Source of the DNA: Portunus trituberculatus
Taxonomy: Eukaryota > Arthropoda > Malacostraca > Decapoda > Portunidae
Assembly: GCF_017591435.1 (NCBI RefSeq)
Contig: NC_059272.1
Coordinates: 5,681,811-5,745,810 of the forward strand
Reading direction: 5' to 3'
DNA: 64,000 nucleotides
Under the pieces are notes generated by a model. It had not been told where the DNA came from, did not search any database, and saw only the letters and a program-made list of their open reading frames with translations. The position numbers and the translations under genes were made by a program. This document shows positions 10,883 to 22,412 of the stretch, piece by piece; positions within the stretch are counted from its first letter, which is position 1; each line of letters starts with the position of its first letter.

Positions 10883-11608
10883 TCATTCCTGGGAAAAGCA
10901 GCATAATACCTTTTCAGGTCCCCCAAACTGGCAGAGATTAAACGCTAGAGACACCTCTGCTTTGAGGGATTCTGAGGAGGAATTGGAGAAATAACACAAG
11001 ATACAGAAATGAGATTGTGATTGGAGAGGAGCCCAACGGAGAAGATAGGTTAACAGCATAAGCAGAAGGATTGGAGGTAGGGAAGAGATCAAGAATGTTG
11101 GGATATCTTTAAGATAGTCAGGAATACTAGTAGTATGTTGTACCAGTTGTTTTAGGTCATAGAGGATAGCAAAGTTGAAGCTCAGTTCACCAGAGTGGTC
11201 AGTGAAGGGAGAGGAAAGCCAAAGCTGGTGGTGAACATTGAAATCTCCTAGAATGGAGATATCAGCGAAAGGGTAGAGGGACAGAATGTGCTTCACTTTA
11301 GAAGTTAAATAGACAAATGATTTACTATAGTGAGAGGAGCTAGGGGAGAGATAGACAGCACCAATAAATTTAGTTAAAGAGTGACTATTGAGTCGAAGCC
11401 ATATGCTGGAAAACTTGGAAGATTCGAGAGCACGGGCATGAGAGCAAGTCAATTCGTTGCGCACATAAAAGCAACATCCAGCTTTAGAACGAAAATGAGG
11501 ATAGAGAAAATAGGAGGGAACAGAGAAGGGGCTACTGTTAGTAGCCTCAGACAGCTGTGTTTTGGTGAGGAAAAGATGAGGTTTAGTATATGAGAGGTGG
11601 TGTTCCAC
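10883..11608 (-). pseudogene. LINE B endonuclease domain fragment, 241 aa open
   Basis: Longest open piece of the antisense LINE B copy. It starts MEHHLSYTKPHL and contains KAGCCFYVRNELT and GDFNVHHQLWLSSP, part of an apurinic-like EEP endonuclease that nicks target DNA. The expected SDHN block is not recognisable, because the frame is lost after about LVQHTTSIP. Non-functional. Confidence 0.75.
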
Positions 11609-12009
11609 TGATTAAAAATTAGATCTAAGACCGCGAATTTTGCAGAAGTTAATGAAGAAAAAGTTGAGGGAGGTGTCAACACATTTTGGGTGTCATCAAG
11701 AGAGGAGTCCAATCTGGGGACATTTCTGGTCCCCTGCCCAGAAAGGGTTGGATTTGGAGTCGCTATTTTTCAGTTTTGAATCTTAAGTGAAGGGTGTCTG
11801 TGTGGTAAGTGTATGTAGTTTTGAGTGAAGGAGAGTTGTCTTTTGAGGGCAGGGTGTGACTATCCCCCATGAGTTGTGCGACACAAAGGGAAACATTCAG
11901 TGAGATCACAACTAGCTTTAATGGGAAGTTCACAGCACTCCCTGAACTTGAGTTATTAGACCTCGCTGGGAGTAAATTATTGTTTCGGTAGGTGTCTACT
12001 ACCTCCTCC

Positions 12010-12837
12010 GCATATAGTTGATTCCACTCAGCTTCTGCAAAGTATTCCTTTTAGCTTTGCGAAGTCTGCCTTTTCATAATTATATCTTATATTTTTGTGA
12101 AGTTTGTTTTTAATTACTGCTGAATCCCTATTTAGGCTGAATTCAATTAACAGGATCGCATTTTCCTAGGGGGTTCTGATTATTTATTTCTTCAATGATG
12201 TCAATCTCTTTTGTAAACATTAGGTCAATCCTTGATACCTCCTCATTTTCTGTTTCCCAAATCCACTGCGCCATAGTGCTAATCATTATTAAGTATACGA
12301 ATCTTCTCCTTGTGTGGTACAGTTCTCCCAGCATACCTCTTTGTAAATGAAGTCACCATTAAGTGTTACATTCCTGCTTTCTTGCAATATTTTTTTTTAA
12401 ACAATTACCCGTATCTCATCATTTCTTTATAGTCTTCTTGATACCATGCATTAGTTTTCGATGGTACATATGCTACTGCAACATCTTTTTTTTTTTTCCC
12501 CTTTTCCTTTCATTTTATCTTAATTTTAATTACTTCTGCTGCCATACCTACTCCCATCTCTACATTTTCCACTGCTGTATTCTTCTTGGTCAGTAACATG
12601 ACTTTTCCCTTCTTTCTATTCCTAGATCTTCACTGCACATTATAATTTCCATCCTCCAATATTATTTTTATTTTCTCCTGGCTCATTAAGTTTAGTTTCT
12701 GTAATGCCTATTATATTAGGCTGCTTTATCTTAATGTAATTATTAACTTCATGTAACCTTGATATTATACCATATATCTTTGTATTTGCTACTGACCATT
12801 TTCTGTTTCTACTTACATTACAGACTCCTCTTAGGGT
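12010..12837 (-). mobile_element. LINE E endonuclease fragment (CR1-like), antisense
   Basis: On the complement, about 12830-12640 reads RNRKWSVANTKIYGI and PNIIGITETKLNEPG, the start of the EEP domain. Next come DVAVAYVPSKTNAWYQEDY, NVTLNGDF, then FTKEIDIIEEINNQNPLGK at about 12250-12150. It is related to, but distinct from, LINE D. It is interrupted upstream by the Harbinger composite, and its ORF1 lies on the other side at 15215-15890. Downstream it is cut by LINE B copy 3. Confidence 0.7.
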
Positions 12838-13625
12838 GTGTTTACACCAAGCGAATCGAATCGATTCAATTCATGAAGAATCAACTCGATTCATGAATCG
12901 GTTTGCTTCGCCAGGCGAAACGAGTCAATTCATAATGATTCAGAATCAATGATTGGTTTGGACCCATTTTTTCATCAGTCAAGGCTATTCAGCAGAGGAA
13001 TAAGCACTATGCTAGTGGACGTTCTAATCAATTTAGTAAGAGAATAACGTGCTATATATGATCCTAGTGATTCTGATCCTGTACATGTATTGTACTAAAC
13101 AATAGCTAGAAGGGACTGCCTACGAATTACTAGACAGTATTATTCTGCATATTTAAAAAACAAATGACAACAGAAAGCGTTATGGACATGGTTTTACATT
13201 TTCATTTGGTAACTGTAGGGTGTATCCTTTATCTTTGAAATGCGTGGTACAGCGTAATCACCAATCAGCCAGGCACCAGCCAAAGTGGGAGAGTGGTGTA
13301 AACTTCCTTATATTATCCCCCTGTGCCTCTGATTTCGTTCACTAAATACTACGGTATGGCACGTCACAAAGTAAAAGTTAATATGACAAAATAATAGAGT
13401 TATCATAGCTGTATTTGTTTTAATATCCTCCGTATATCGTTAAGTCTAAATAAAGAGTACACTAGATGTGATGCCATGGTATCAACTAGTGCGCCCATTT
13501 CTTCCGCTGTGATTGTATATGTATCAGTGGATCATTCTGTCCTGCCACTCGACAGCTCCACCTGGCGAGATAAAGTATTCTCTCAGTGTCATGAACTGAC
13601 ATGGCTTCTGCTGTAGGCCTAGTAC

Positions 13626-13897
13626 ATGCTTGGGCAAACTATGGCCCGCAGGCTACATGCGGTCCGACAAATACTAGTAAATTTGAAAGAGCAAGTTAAT
13701 AAACAATGCCAAATAATATTGTGAGCATTTCGTTTTCTTTCCGCAAGTGGGCACATGCGTGTGAGTGGCTTTTTCTTTAGAAGCCTTTAATTTTGTATTT
13801 CAAATATTAATGATTTTGGGTTAATATAATATGCAGCACTCTTAAATTTTTTTTTTTTCTTTATGATCCTAGCACTGAAAAGTTTGCCCACCCCTGC
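13626..13897. mobile_element. hAT MITE 1 (272 bp) with 8-bp TSD
   Basis: Flanked by cctagtac at 13618-13625 and 13898-13905. Ends atgcttgggcaaact and, on the complement, gcaggggtgggcaaact form hAT-type TIRs. The matching inverted arm (14319-15208) lacks the insert and keeps one copy of the target, confirming the boundaries. No coding capacity. Confidence 0.9.
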
Positions 13898-13950
13898 CCT
13901 AGTACTTCTTGTTGGTGACAGGTAACATCTTAAATTTTTCTGTGGTTATC

Positions 13951-13952
<2 letters not shown>

Positions 13953-13986
<34 letters not shown>
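13953..13986. repeat. Poly(A) tract inside the Harbinger composite
   Basis: A run of more than 30 A present only in the left arm. Confidence 0.9.
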
Positions 13987-13989
<3 letters not shown>

Positions 13990-15214
13990 TAGAACGTCCC
14001 CGGATTATTGACCAAATCTGGGAACAGATGTTCAAGGCTCCCAAATTCAGGTCTTCTAGAATTGCTAAGGTGCGTTTACACCAAGTGAGTCGAATCGATT
14101 CAATTAACTATGAATCATTTGAATCAAGTAATTTTGAATTTGCATAGTTCGAACCGACTGAGTCTCAACACAGCTGATTCACATCATTCAGATGATGATG
14201 TACTAAGGCAGCCTTCGGGAAGTATGGGTGTATTAGCTTTTGCAGAAATAACAGTGTTACAGTGGCTTTGGAAGCGTCGGCGTTAGCGTCGGCAACAAAT
14301 AAGTGTGCATGCAATTAATTCTAGAAGACCTGAATTTGGGAGCTTTGGACATTTTGTTCCCAAATTTGGTCAGTAATCCGTAGAAGTTTTAGGATTTCTT
14401 CAGGATAACCACAGAATAAATTGAGATGTTGGTGGACCCTATCACCAAAAAAGAAGTACTACTAGGTCTATAGCAGAAGCCATGTCAGTTAGTGACACTG
14501 AGATAATACTTTATCTCACCAGGTGGAGCTGTCGAGTGGCAGGACAATGATTCACTGATAGGTACATACATTCACCGCGGAAGAAATGGGCGCACCAGTT
14601 GATAACATATAATCACATTTACTCTTTATTAAGCTTAATGATATACGGAGGATATTAAGACATAATTCTGTTATTTTGTCATATCAACTTTTAATTTGAG
14701 ACGGGCCGTACTGTAGTACTTAATGAACGAAATCAGAGGCACAGGGCTAATAAAGATTATAAGTTTACACCCCTCCTCCCCACTCTGGCTGGTGTCTGGC
14801 TGACTGACGATTACATTATACCATGCTTGCATTTCAGACGTAGATGATGCACCATACAGTTGCCAAAAGAAAAATGTAAGACCGTGTCCATATCGCTTTT
14901 TGTTGTCATTTGTTTCTAAAATGAGCAGAATAATATCTTCTAGTAATTAGTAGGCTGCAGCAGTTTCTTCTAGCTATGGTTCAGTACAATACATGTACAT
15001 GATTTCGGTGCACAGGATCACTGGGATCATAATAGCACGTTGTTCTCTTACTGAATTGATTAGAACGTCAACTAGCATGGTGCTTACTCCTCAGCTGAAT
15101 TGCCTTAAGTGATGAAAAAATGGGTCCAAACCAATAATTGATTCTGAATCGCCATGAATCGGCATGACTTAAATTGACTCGATTCGCTTGGTGTAAACTA
15201 TTACAATGAAATTA

Positions 15215-15890
15215 ATGTGGCGAATCAACACGATTCATGAGTATGCACCCATATTTGTTGCCGACGTGTACCTTTTCTTTCTGTTGTTTCGATGTTTTCC
15301 TTAAAACTAACTTTTTCTTCCTCTCTTTCCTTTTTTCATTCCAGATGTTTGCCTTTCATGTCTATTACTTCATTTTCTTGCTTCTTTATTAACTGCTCAC
15401 TGGGTTTTCAGCACTTTGTTTTCTTCTTCTAATCACGTTGCTTCTTTTCTAAGTTTATTACCATTTTTATTAAATCCATGCGCGCTTTGGGGTCCGAGGG
15501 ATCTCCAAGCGCACGGGTTCGAATCCTGTCCACGGTCCGAGTGTAGGTTGGGCTTCCTCACTCGGGGCAACGGTTTCCTACCGGGTGGGCTTTGAGATAG
15601 GAGTTACCCTAAACAGTATCCCCTTTAGCCCAGAAATTCCCGTGAAAAGTCCACATGGTATAAAAAAAAAAAAAATCATTGAGGTTACTTTCCATAAGGT
15701 TCATTTTCTTGGTTTGCATTTTTACTTGTAATTCTTTATTCGTCTCTTCACAGAATCATTGGAAAGGTGATCCATGCCTTTCCTCTTTATCGTTCAAAAC
15801 AAAAGCTATGGTCGCGCCTTTTATGTATATTTACCCCTTTAGAATTCTTCTTTTACAGAATGGAGACTGAACTATGCACATATACACAAC
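15215..15890 (-). mobile_element. LINE E ORF1 (coiled-coil) fragment, antisense, split by a SINE
   Basis: Complement reads a Lys/Glu-rich helix: NGNKLRKEATRLEEENK, then further charged sequence, with the part upstream of the SINE (15678-15880) giving KMQTKKMNLME-like codons. This resembles the coiled-coil ORF1 of LINE D. Frames are broken. Confidence 0.5.
15477..15672 (+). mobile_element. tRNA-derived SINE, second type, copy 1
   Basis: Starts inside the tRNA-like head (gctttggggtccgaggg), B box GGGTTCGAATCCT, then a body rich in conserved blocks (ctcggggcaacggtttccta, gggctttgagataggag) and ends ccacatggtat plus A-run. Short duplication aaatc at 15472-15476 and 15673-15677. The antisense relative is at 58589-58790. 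Confidence 0.8.
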
Positions 15891-15927
15891 CCTACTTCCC
15901 TACTACACATTTATAGGCAATTGCGGT

Positions 15928-15928
<1 letters not shown>

Positions 15929-15968
<40 letters not shown>
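15929..15968. repeat. (GT)n at the LINE E 3' end
   Basis: GT run directly at the 3' terminus of the antisense LINE fragment at 15975-16755, so in LINE sense it is a (CA)n tail. Confidence 0.92.
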
Positions 15969-15971
<3 letters not shown>

Positions 15972-15974
15972 TAG

Positions 15975-16755
15975 TTGTGATTTACAAGAAAAGAACTATA
16001 CTCATGCTATCCTGTCTCCATACCTATAGTCACCCGATTTAGCCTTAAAATTATGAATATTTCTTGCTTGAACTACTGTTTCATCCAACTTGTTCCATAT
16101 TTATATGCTTCTGTTTAGAAAACTATAGTATTTTTTAATGTCCCTTCTAGATGCTGTCTTTTTCAATTTCATGGCGTGTTCCCTTGTATTTATTGAGTGC
16201 CACACCAATAGGCCTTCTTTGTTAACTGTGTCCTTCCCCTTCCATGCTCTTTATAAAGCAATTAGGTCTCGTCCTTCTCTCCTCTTGCAATGTTGGAAGT
16301 TTTATTATCTTTAATCTGTCCTCATGCATTAGGTCTTTCAAACTTGGAACCATTTTGGTTGCAGCTCTTTGAATCCTTTCTATCCTCCTTATATCTTTCT
16401 TATTATGTGGTGACCATATAAGTGCTGCATATTCTAGTTTAGGTCGAATTATGCATTCTCTTAGTTTTTTCCATCATCTCTTCATCTATATAGGTAAATG
16501 ACCATTTAATTTTTCTTAGTAATTCATATGTTTCCCCAGCTATGTTGTTGACGTGTTTTTCTGGTGATAATTTTTTTTTTTTTTTTTTTTTTTTTGTAAT
16601 ACCCAGATCTTTCTCCTCTTTTGTCTTCTGAATTTCTACTCCTCCCATAGTGTAGGATCTCTTCTGTCTTCTTTTGCTTTTCCCTAGTTTGCACTTTGCA
16701 CTTTTTTTGCATTAAATTCAGTTTCCTATTTCTTACTCTACTATAGTCTTCCAAA
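15975..16755 (-). mobile_element. LINE E RT C-terminal fragment, antisense
   Basis: Complement reads KLNLMQKKCKV, HVNNIAGETYELLRKIKWSF, IIRPKLEYAALIWSPH, then IQRAATKMVPSL and a final block to about 15985. This is the RT thumb and tail of a CR1-like LINE, similar in plan to LINE D. A long T run (16569-16596) interrupts it. Broken by frameshifts. Confidence 0.7.
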
Positions 16756-16897
16756 TTTAAACGTGGCTTTTTGGTGGGTCTCCTTAGGGAATAGTAGGCC
16801 TTCCACTGCTACCACGTTTCACCCAGAATTTGAATAGCCAAGTGTGTGACCTGACCCACCTCTCATTTATTGCTCTCTTTTTTCCTCCCTTACCTCT

Positions 16898-16945
<48 letters not shown>

Positions 16946-17442
16946 TGACAATCCTTCCTCATGCCTATATTAAATTCCCATTCTTATATGCACACTGTGT
17001 GTGTGTATGTGTGGTGGGGGATAGGTATCTGCCACCGTGACACATGACCTTATCCCCCACTGTGTATTGCAGACCGGCCGCGCCTTGGACAGTAATGAGA
17101 GTTTCTGCGTGAATGGAGTAAAAAATATTTTATCTTATATACGAATAACCAATTTTTTTTTTAGATGCTTATTCGTATTGTATATGGAACATAGTTGTTG
17201 CACATTTTCGTCTTACTAAGGACTATGGTGAACGTTGATAAAGATTATAACGTTTTCACACCAACACTTACACAGGTCTGCCGGTATTTGTTATTGTGAT
17301 ATGCATATCGTAAGCGTGGAACTTTAATTTTTCTTTTAATTATTTTATTTTAATATTTCATGATACTGGATTTTCGTTAAAGCATTTTATATGCCTCTTA
17401 TTTATGTAGAGCTCTAATTTGCTAGTTCATGTAGACTTAAGG
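16756..17442. other. No gene recognised; contains (CT)n at 16899-16943
   Basis: A CT microsatellite and AT-rich sequence. The block 17010-17100 (gataggtatctgccaccgtg, complementary in part to gaccttatcccccactgtg) shows weak self-complementarity, but no coding signal is supported. Confidence 0.55.
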
Positions 17443-17665
17443 GGCTATCACAATGGCCTATGATACGCGGAACGCGGACCATGGTTCTTGGTACGAAACC
17501 AGGAACACTATCACACACAAGCTGCCCGTGTTCTTGTTATGCTAGGCAAACGGCCCACTAACCCAAACAAAACCTAATCAAAATAAACCAGAACAAAACC
17601 ATGCCGCTTATACCTCAGCCTATGCTTTGTCCTGGAACTGCATTTGCACTTCCTCTTGTTGAAGA
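17443..17665 (+). mobile_element. Possible Harbinger-type 5' fragment with a first exon
   Basis: Begins aaggggctatcacaatggc, similar to the MITE end at 45381 (aaggtgctatcacactggc). An ATG near 17601 opens MPLIPQPMLCPGTAFALPLV followed by EEK and a good splice donor (gtaagta) near 17667. The Ala/Leu/Glu-rich start resembles Harbinger transposase N-termini, but it is too short to be sure. Confidence 0.35.
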
Positions 17666-17739
17666 AAAGTAAGTAAAAAAACTAGAGAAAAGCTGAGACG
17701 TGCGCGATGGCAACTTTACAATCAGAGGTGGTTGCCATG

Positions 17740-18115
17740 AGCCCAAACTATCGACATGATATATAGCATCATCTGTAAATAAGCTTGTATAAGTGTCCAC
17801 CTCATCAACCATATCATTGATATACACTATGAACATTACAAAGGCCAGAACCATTCTCTGTGGAACTCCGCTTATAACTCTGCACTATTTTGATTCTTCA
17901 CCTTTTATCACTGTTCTCATTTCTCTGGCATTTAAGAAGTCCGTTATCCAATCCAGTATCTTTCCCTGAAAACAACTTATACTCTTAATTTTCCATAGCA
18001 ATCTCTGATGTGGTACGTTATCAAAAGCTTTTTTTAGAAACGAGTGGACACAGTCTGTCCATCCGTCCCTCTCCTGAATTTTATCTATTGCTCTACTGTA
18101 GAAGCTTAATAAGTT
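17740..18115 (-). mobile_element. LINE E-like RT fragment, antisense
   Basis: Complement reads NLLSFYSRAIDKIQERDGW, LKKAFDNVPHQRLLWKI (RT motif with D), LDWITDFLNAREMRTVI, then VYINDMVDEVDTYTSLFTDDA, an FxDD catalytic box. Its upstream part is replaced by LINE D copy 1, whose 3' (CA)n end abuts it. Confidence 0.7.
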
Positions 18116-18136
18116 TGTGTGTGTGTGTGTGTGTGT
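18116..18136. repeat. (GT)n, LINE D copy 1 3' tail
   Basis: Abuts the antisense LINE D terminus; (CA)n in element sense. Confidence 0.92.
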
Positions 18137-18184
18137 ATTCACCTAGTTGTATTCACATAGTTGTAATTTTACAGGGCCTGGGTA

Positions 18185-20957
18185 TCATACTCGTGTGGCC
18201 CCGTCTCCATATCTACACACATCCAACTTTCCTTTAAAACTATACACACTCCTCGCTGACACCACCTCCTCACTCAAACTATTCCACACCTCCACACATC
18301 TCTGTGAGAAACTATATTTCTTCACATCCTTCAAGCATATTCCCTTGGCTATCTTTTTACTATGCGATCTCGTAGTTCTATTTAAATTTTCCTCTCTCAA
18401 CATCATTTGCTCATTATCCACTTCATCCAAACCGTTCAACAGTTTATAAACCTGTATTAAATCTCCTCTTTCTCTTCTTTGTTCCAAGGTAAGCAAATTC
18501 ATTTCTTTTAATCTCTCCTCATAGGTCATTTCTGCCAATTCCGGAACCATTTTTGTTGCCATTCTCTGCAATCTCTCCAACTTCCTTATATGCTTCTTTT
18601 TATAAGGGGACCAAACCACCCCAGCATATTCCAATCTTGGTCTAATTACCGTACTAATTAATTTCTTCATCATATCTTTATCCATATAATGAAAGGCTAA
18701 TCCAATATTTCTAATCAAATTATATGTTTCTCCAAACATCTTGTCAATATGAGCCTCAAACTGCCCATGGTCTTGTATTATCACTCCCAAATCCTTTTCC
18801 TTTTCCACCTTTTTCAACACTACTCCTTCACCCATCTTATATGACCCTCTTGGCCGTCTTCCACTCTTCCCCATCTCCATTACATGACTTTTGCTCAGAT
18901 TAAATTCCATCTCCCACCTCTTGCTCCACTCCCAAATCCTATCCAGATCTGCCTGTAAAATTTCACAATCTTCTTCACTCTTCACACACCTACACAACTT
19001 CGCATCATCCGCAAACAAATTAATATAACTGTTTACTCCTCTGGCATATCATTAATATAAACAAGGAAAAGTATTGGTGCCAGCACTGAACCTTGTGGGA
19101 CTCCACCCTCCACCACCAACCAGTCCGACTTTGCATCTCTTATTACCGTTCTCATCTCCCTCCATCTCAAGTAGTTTTCCATCCACTTTAAAACTTTTCT
19201 CTTCAGTCCTCCATAAATCTCTAATTTCCATAGCAGTCTCATGTGAGGTACCGTGTCAAAAGCTTTTTTTAAATCCAAATATACACAGTCCATCCATTCC
19301 TCTCTCTCTCTTGTATTTTGTCAACTACTCGAATAAAAGCTCAGTAGATTTGTTACACATGACCTCCGTTTCCTAAAGCCAAATTGAGGATCCGATAATA
19401 ACTTATGATCTTCCAGGAACCGTATCCAATATTTCTTTATCACCCTCTCAAAAATCTTACCGACCACACTTGTTAAAGACACAGGTCTATAGTTAAGATG
19501 CTCTATTCCACTCTACCGGTACTTCCCGGTTTCTAATGAGCACCTTATAATATCATATAATGGATCTATCAATTCTTCTCTACATTCCTTCAATAATTTG
19601 CCTGAAACTTCATCTGGTCCCATCGCTTTATCATCTTTAAGTTCCTCCAACATTTTATATAACTCCTTTTTAGGTATCTTAATGTCATCCATGTGCACAT
19701 TTCCTTCTACATTTTGAGGCTTTACAAACATTGTTTCTTTAGTAAATACTTGTTGAAACCTATTATTTAGCAATTCCGCGATATTCTTAGGGTCATCTAC
19801 TATCCCTTGCTCTCCTTTTAATCTTTCAATGGACTCTCTCTTTTAAGTTTACCATTTATGAACCTGTAAAACAATTTTGGATGTTCCTTACTCTTGTCTA
19901 CAATATCTTTTTCAAATTTTCTTTCTTCCTCCTCCTTACCCTCACATACTCATTTCTCGCCACTCTATAATTCTCCTTATTTAGTATATTCCTGCTCTTT
20001 TCCATCTTTTCCAAGCCACATCTCTTTTCTTTAGCCTTAACACAAGTTGCATTAAACCAATCCTTTCTTCCTTCCTCTCTCGGTTTATACTTTGGTACAA
20101 ATTTCATAACTCCTTCTTTATAATATTTCATAAAAATCTCATATTTTTTTGCACTTCTCTGATTTGTAACATCTCCTCCCAATCTAATGTTCTGAAATAA
20201 TTTTTCAAATTTTCTGTGTCCATCTTTCTATAATTCAATCTACCACTCCTGTATGTCTCATCTCTCCTTCGCTGTGTTATTGCCATCTGCATTTCCATAA
20301 CCACATGATCACTCTTCCCAATGGACATTTATATTGTATATCCCACATAGGTACACTTCTCGTGTTAACACCAAATCCAGTCTAGCCGGTTCATCATCTC
20401 CTCTATATCTAGTATTTTCTTTCACCCTCTGTTCCATCATATTTTCCATCATTAGATTAAGGAATCTCTCTCCCCATGCTTCCTCTCCAACACCACTTAC
20501 TAGATTTTCCCAATCCACTTCTTTACAATTAAAATCTTCTACCAGTATCACCTTTCTTTTTCCAGTTAATACACTTTCCAAACTCTGTAAAGTATCCTTG
20601 ATCATATTGTCGTATTCCCTTAATGTCCAAGAATTTGTTTTAGGAGGTACGTACATAGGTCACCATGATTATTATTTTTTTTTCATCACTTTTTAACCAT
20701 ATGTTTATCACTTCTGCGTTGTTCTTCCCATACCAAACCTTATCATCCACATTTATCTCCTTCTTCGTCATAATCATAACTCCTCCACCTTTACCCTCTC
20801 TATCCTTTCTCCATATATTATATTTATTATCCAAATTTACCTTTGTTTTTTCATGTAATTTTGTCTCAGCCAAACACACTATATCAGGCTTCTCCACCAT
20901 CACATAGTCTTGCAATTCCAATCTACTTGACAGTATCCCATCTATATTAGTATACAT
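18185..20957 (-). pseudogene. LINE D copy 1 ORF2 (endonuclease-RT), frameshifted
   Basis: ORF2 polyprotein for target nicking and reverse transcription. From the 5' side: MYTNIDGILSSRLELQDYV, KPDIVCLAETKLHE, KGGGVMIM, then VEDFNCKEVDWENL (the GDFN block with G changed to E) and KSDHVVMEMQ (SDH block). RT follows: DDKAMGPDEVSGKLLKE, YLDLKKAFDTVPH, SGVPQGSVLAPILF, FADDAKL, then the thumb and tail ending DGATRV near 18185. The last 277 residues are a single open frame. At least six frame changes interrupt the rest. FADD rather than YADD is normal for this group. Confidence 0.85.
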
Positions 20958-20985
20958 TACGGTCCACCTACTGCTCCCTCTAGGG

Positions 20986-21210
20986 CAGGGGTTCTCAATA
21001 TGGGGTTCGCGAACCCCCAGGGGTTCACAAGATTTCCAGGGGTACTTAGATGGCTGATTTAATGATACATCCTTTGCAGAATACCTTTGCCTATTGAGTT
21101 AGTGTCAGTCACTAAATTAACATTCTGTTCGATGTCAAATTACTGTGGGTTCCGGTAGATAGTCTTATAAATCAGAGGGTTGTTAACGAGAAAAAGGTTG
21201 AGCACCCCTG
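20986..21210. mobile_element. hAT MITE 2 (225 bp) with exact 8-bp TSD
   Basis: Ends caggggttctcaat and, on the complement, caggggtgctcaacc. Flanked by ctctaggg at 20978-20985 and 21211-21218. LINE D copy 2 has the empty site near 41857 (ctcctctaggggttcc). Non-coding, and located between LINE D ORF1 and ORF2. Confidence 0.95.
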
Positions 21211-22229
21211 CTCTAGGGGTTCCTCCGCATTCCTTCTTTCCACATACCATTTTCTGACTCTCTCTCTCCTATAACCCTCCAAAAAAATTTTTTTTTTTCC
21301 CTCTTCAGACCGTTCATCATTTTTCCTACTCGCCATTTCCAACTTCCTTCTCCTCTCTTCCTCATTTCTATTTTTTCTTACGTACACCTCTTTACAACCT
21401 TCTACCTCTCTTAATTTTGATGTTCTATATAAAATGTCCTCCGCAGATTGTTGTGACTTCAGTACTACTTTAATCGGTCTCCTTACTCCCTCCTTATACG
21501 CATCCAGTCTATGGATCTCTTTCACTTCTTCTTGTAGGTCTTTTTTTTTCCTCATCACTTAGATTTTTGAACAGATCTCTTACCATTTTTAGTTCTTCTT
21601 TAATTCTCTTAGGCTTATATGTTATATTTTGTTCTTTCATCCCAAATATTAACACACTCTTCTTTTCTGCTATTTCTCATACCAATGTTTCCTTATTTTT
21701 CATAACATTAACCAGTTCCTTAGACCTTTCCCTTTTTGTCTTCATTCAACTGATATTTAATTATTTCTTGTAATTCAACCATCTCAGCTTCCCTTGACTC
21801 AGTCCATTGTATTTTCTTCAGTTCCCACTCCCTTTTAAACCTCTCACTTTGCTCACTGATCATTTCCTTAAAGTCATCTTTCTCCTTTACAACTTTCTCC
21901 ATTTTCTCCTCCAACCGTCTCTTATATTTTTCAACCTCCACTCTCAAGTGTGCATTCTCATCCACCAATTGTTTTTCATTTTCCTCCAGTCTCCTGACGC
22001 TTTCCTTTAAAGCCTTGCGGAATTCTCTATCCTGCTCCTCCTCACTCCTCTGAACTTTTAATTCCTTCACCAACTCCTCAAATTTCTTTTCTAACATTAC
22101 CAATCTACCTTGCATTGTTGCCCCTGTTGAAAATGGACTCATATTTTGAATGGCTACTTTTGGTTTTGCTCCCTGGGCCTCATTGGCATATTTTGAATTT
22201 GGTAACTTATTTCTTACGGGTCTATCCAT
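21172..22229 (-). pseudogene. LINE D copy 1 ORF1 (coiled-coil RNA-binding type), frameshifted
   Basis: The ATG at 22229 opens MDRPVRNKLPNSKYANEAQ, followed by about 120 residues of heptad-like Glu/Lys/Leu coiled coil (LEEKMEKVVKEKDDFKEM). After a frame break a C-terminal domain follows, RPIKVVLKSQQSAEDILYRT and EVYVRKNRNEEERR, which recalls the nucleic-acid-binding part of LINE ORF1 proteins. Likely role: RNA-binding chaperone of the element RNP. Identification rests on position and composition. Confidence 0.7.
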
Positions 22230-22386
22230 TTCATTTCACTCTTTCTGGGAGCGTGTGGGTGGTGTTTACTGGCGGTCAGGCCTGGTAGCTTTGTGTGTGT
22301 GGTGGGATGCGTTTGCGGCTGTTTATGGCTGGCTGGCCTTTGTGTGGTTTCTGCGCTGTCGTTTGGAGTGCCCGCTGTCGTTTGGA

Positions 22387-22412
22387 GTGTGTGTGTGTGT
22401 GTGTGTGTGTGT
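22387..22412. repeat. (GT)n flanking SINE copy 3
   Basis: Perfect GT run between the LINE D 5' UTR and the SINE. Confidence 0.95.

Larger units (their letters stand above)
9184..12009 (-). mobile_element. LINE B copy 3: 5' UTR through mid-RT, antisense
   Basis: On the complement it runs from a 5' UTR beginning near 12009 (ggaggtagtagacacctacc, shared with 46878), through the EEP domain at 11608-10883 and the pre-RT block, to RT with SGVPQGSALSPTFF and YADDT at about 9500-9390. The EEP part has LTKTQLSEAT, then SILGDFNVHHQLWLSS with the catalytic GDFN intact. It stops in mid-RT at about 9184 with no poly(A), so its 3' part is lost. A 308-bp SINE-like insert sits at 10367-10674. Many frameshifts. 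Confidence 0.8.
12838..15208. mobile_element. Palindromic Harbinger-type composite
   Basis: Left end gtgtttacaccaagcgaatc near 12840, the same TIR internally at about 14072, and its complement at about 15185-15205. The arms 12838-14063 and 14319-15208 are diverged inverted copies of each other (for example the ttggtttggacccatttttt region). The + strand arm at 14240-14460 encodes a degraded Harbinger transposase N-terminus: WLWKRRR, INSRRPEFGSFGHF, then RITTEQIEMLVDPITKK across frames. TTA is present at both outer edges, fitting a 3-bp Harbinger target. It is inserted in LINE E between ORF1 and ORF2. Confidence 0.7.
18137..22386 (-). mobile_element. LINE D copy 1: two-ORF CR1-like retrotransposon, antisense
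   Basis: About 4.2 kb with 5' UTR (22230-22386), coiled-coil ORF1, ORF2 with EEP and RT, and a 3' UTR ending in attcacctagttg repeats plus (CA)n. It is closely related to copy 2 (38992-43014) over its whole length. It carries a hAT MITE at 20986-21210. Both ORFs are broken by single-base indels, so it is recent but inactive. Confidence 0.88.
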
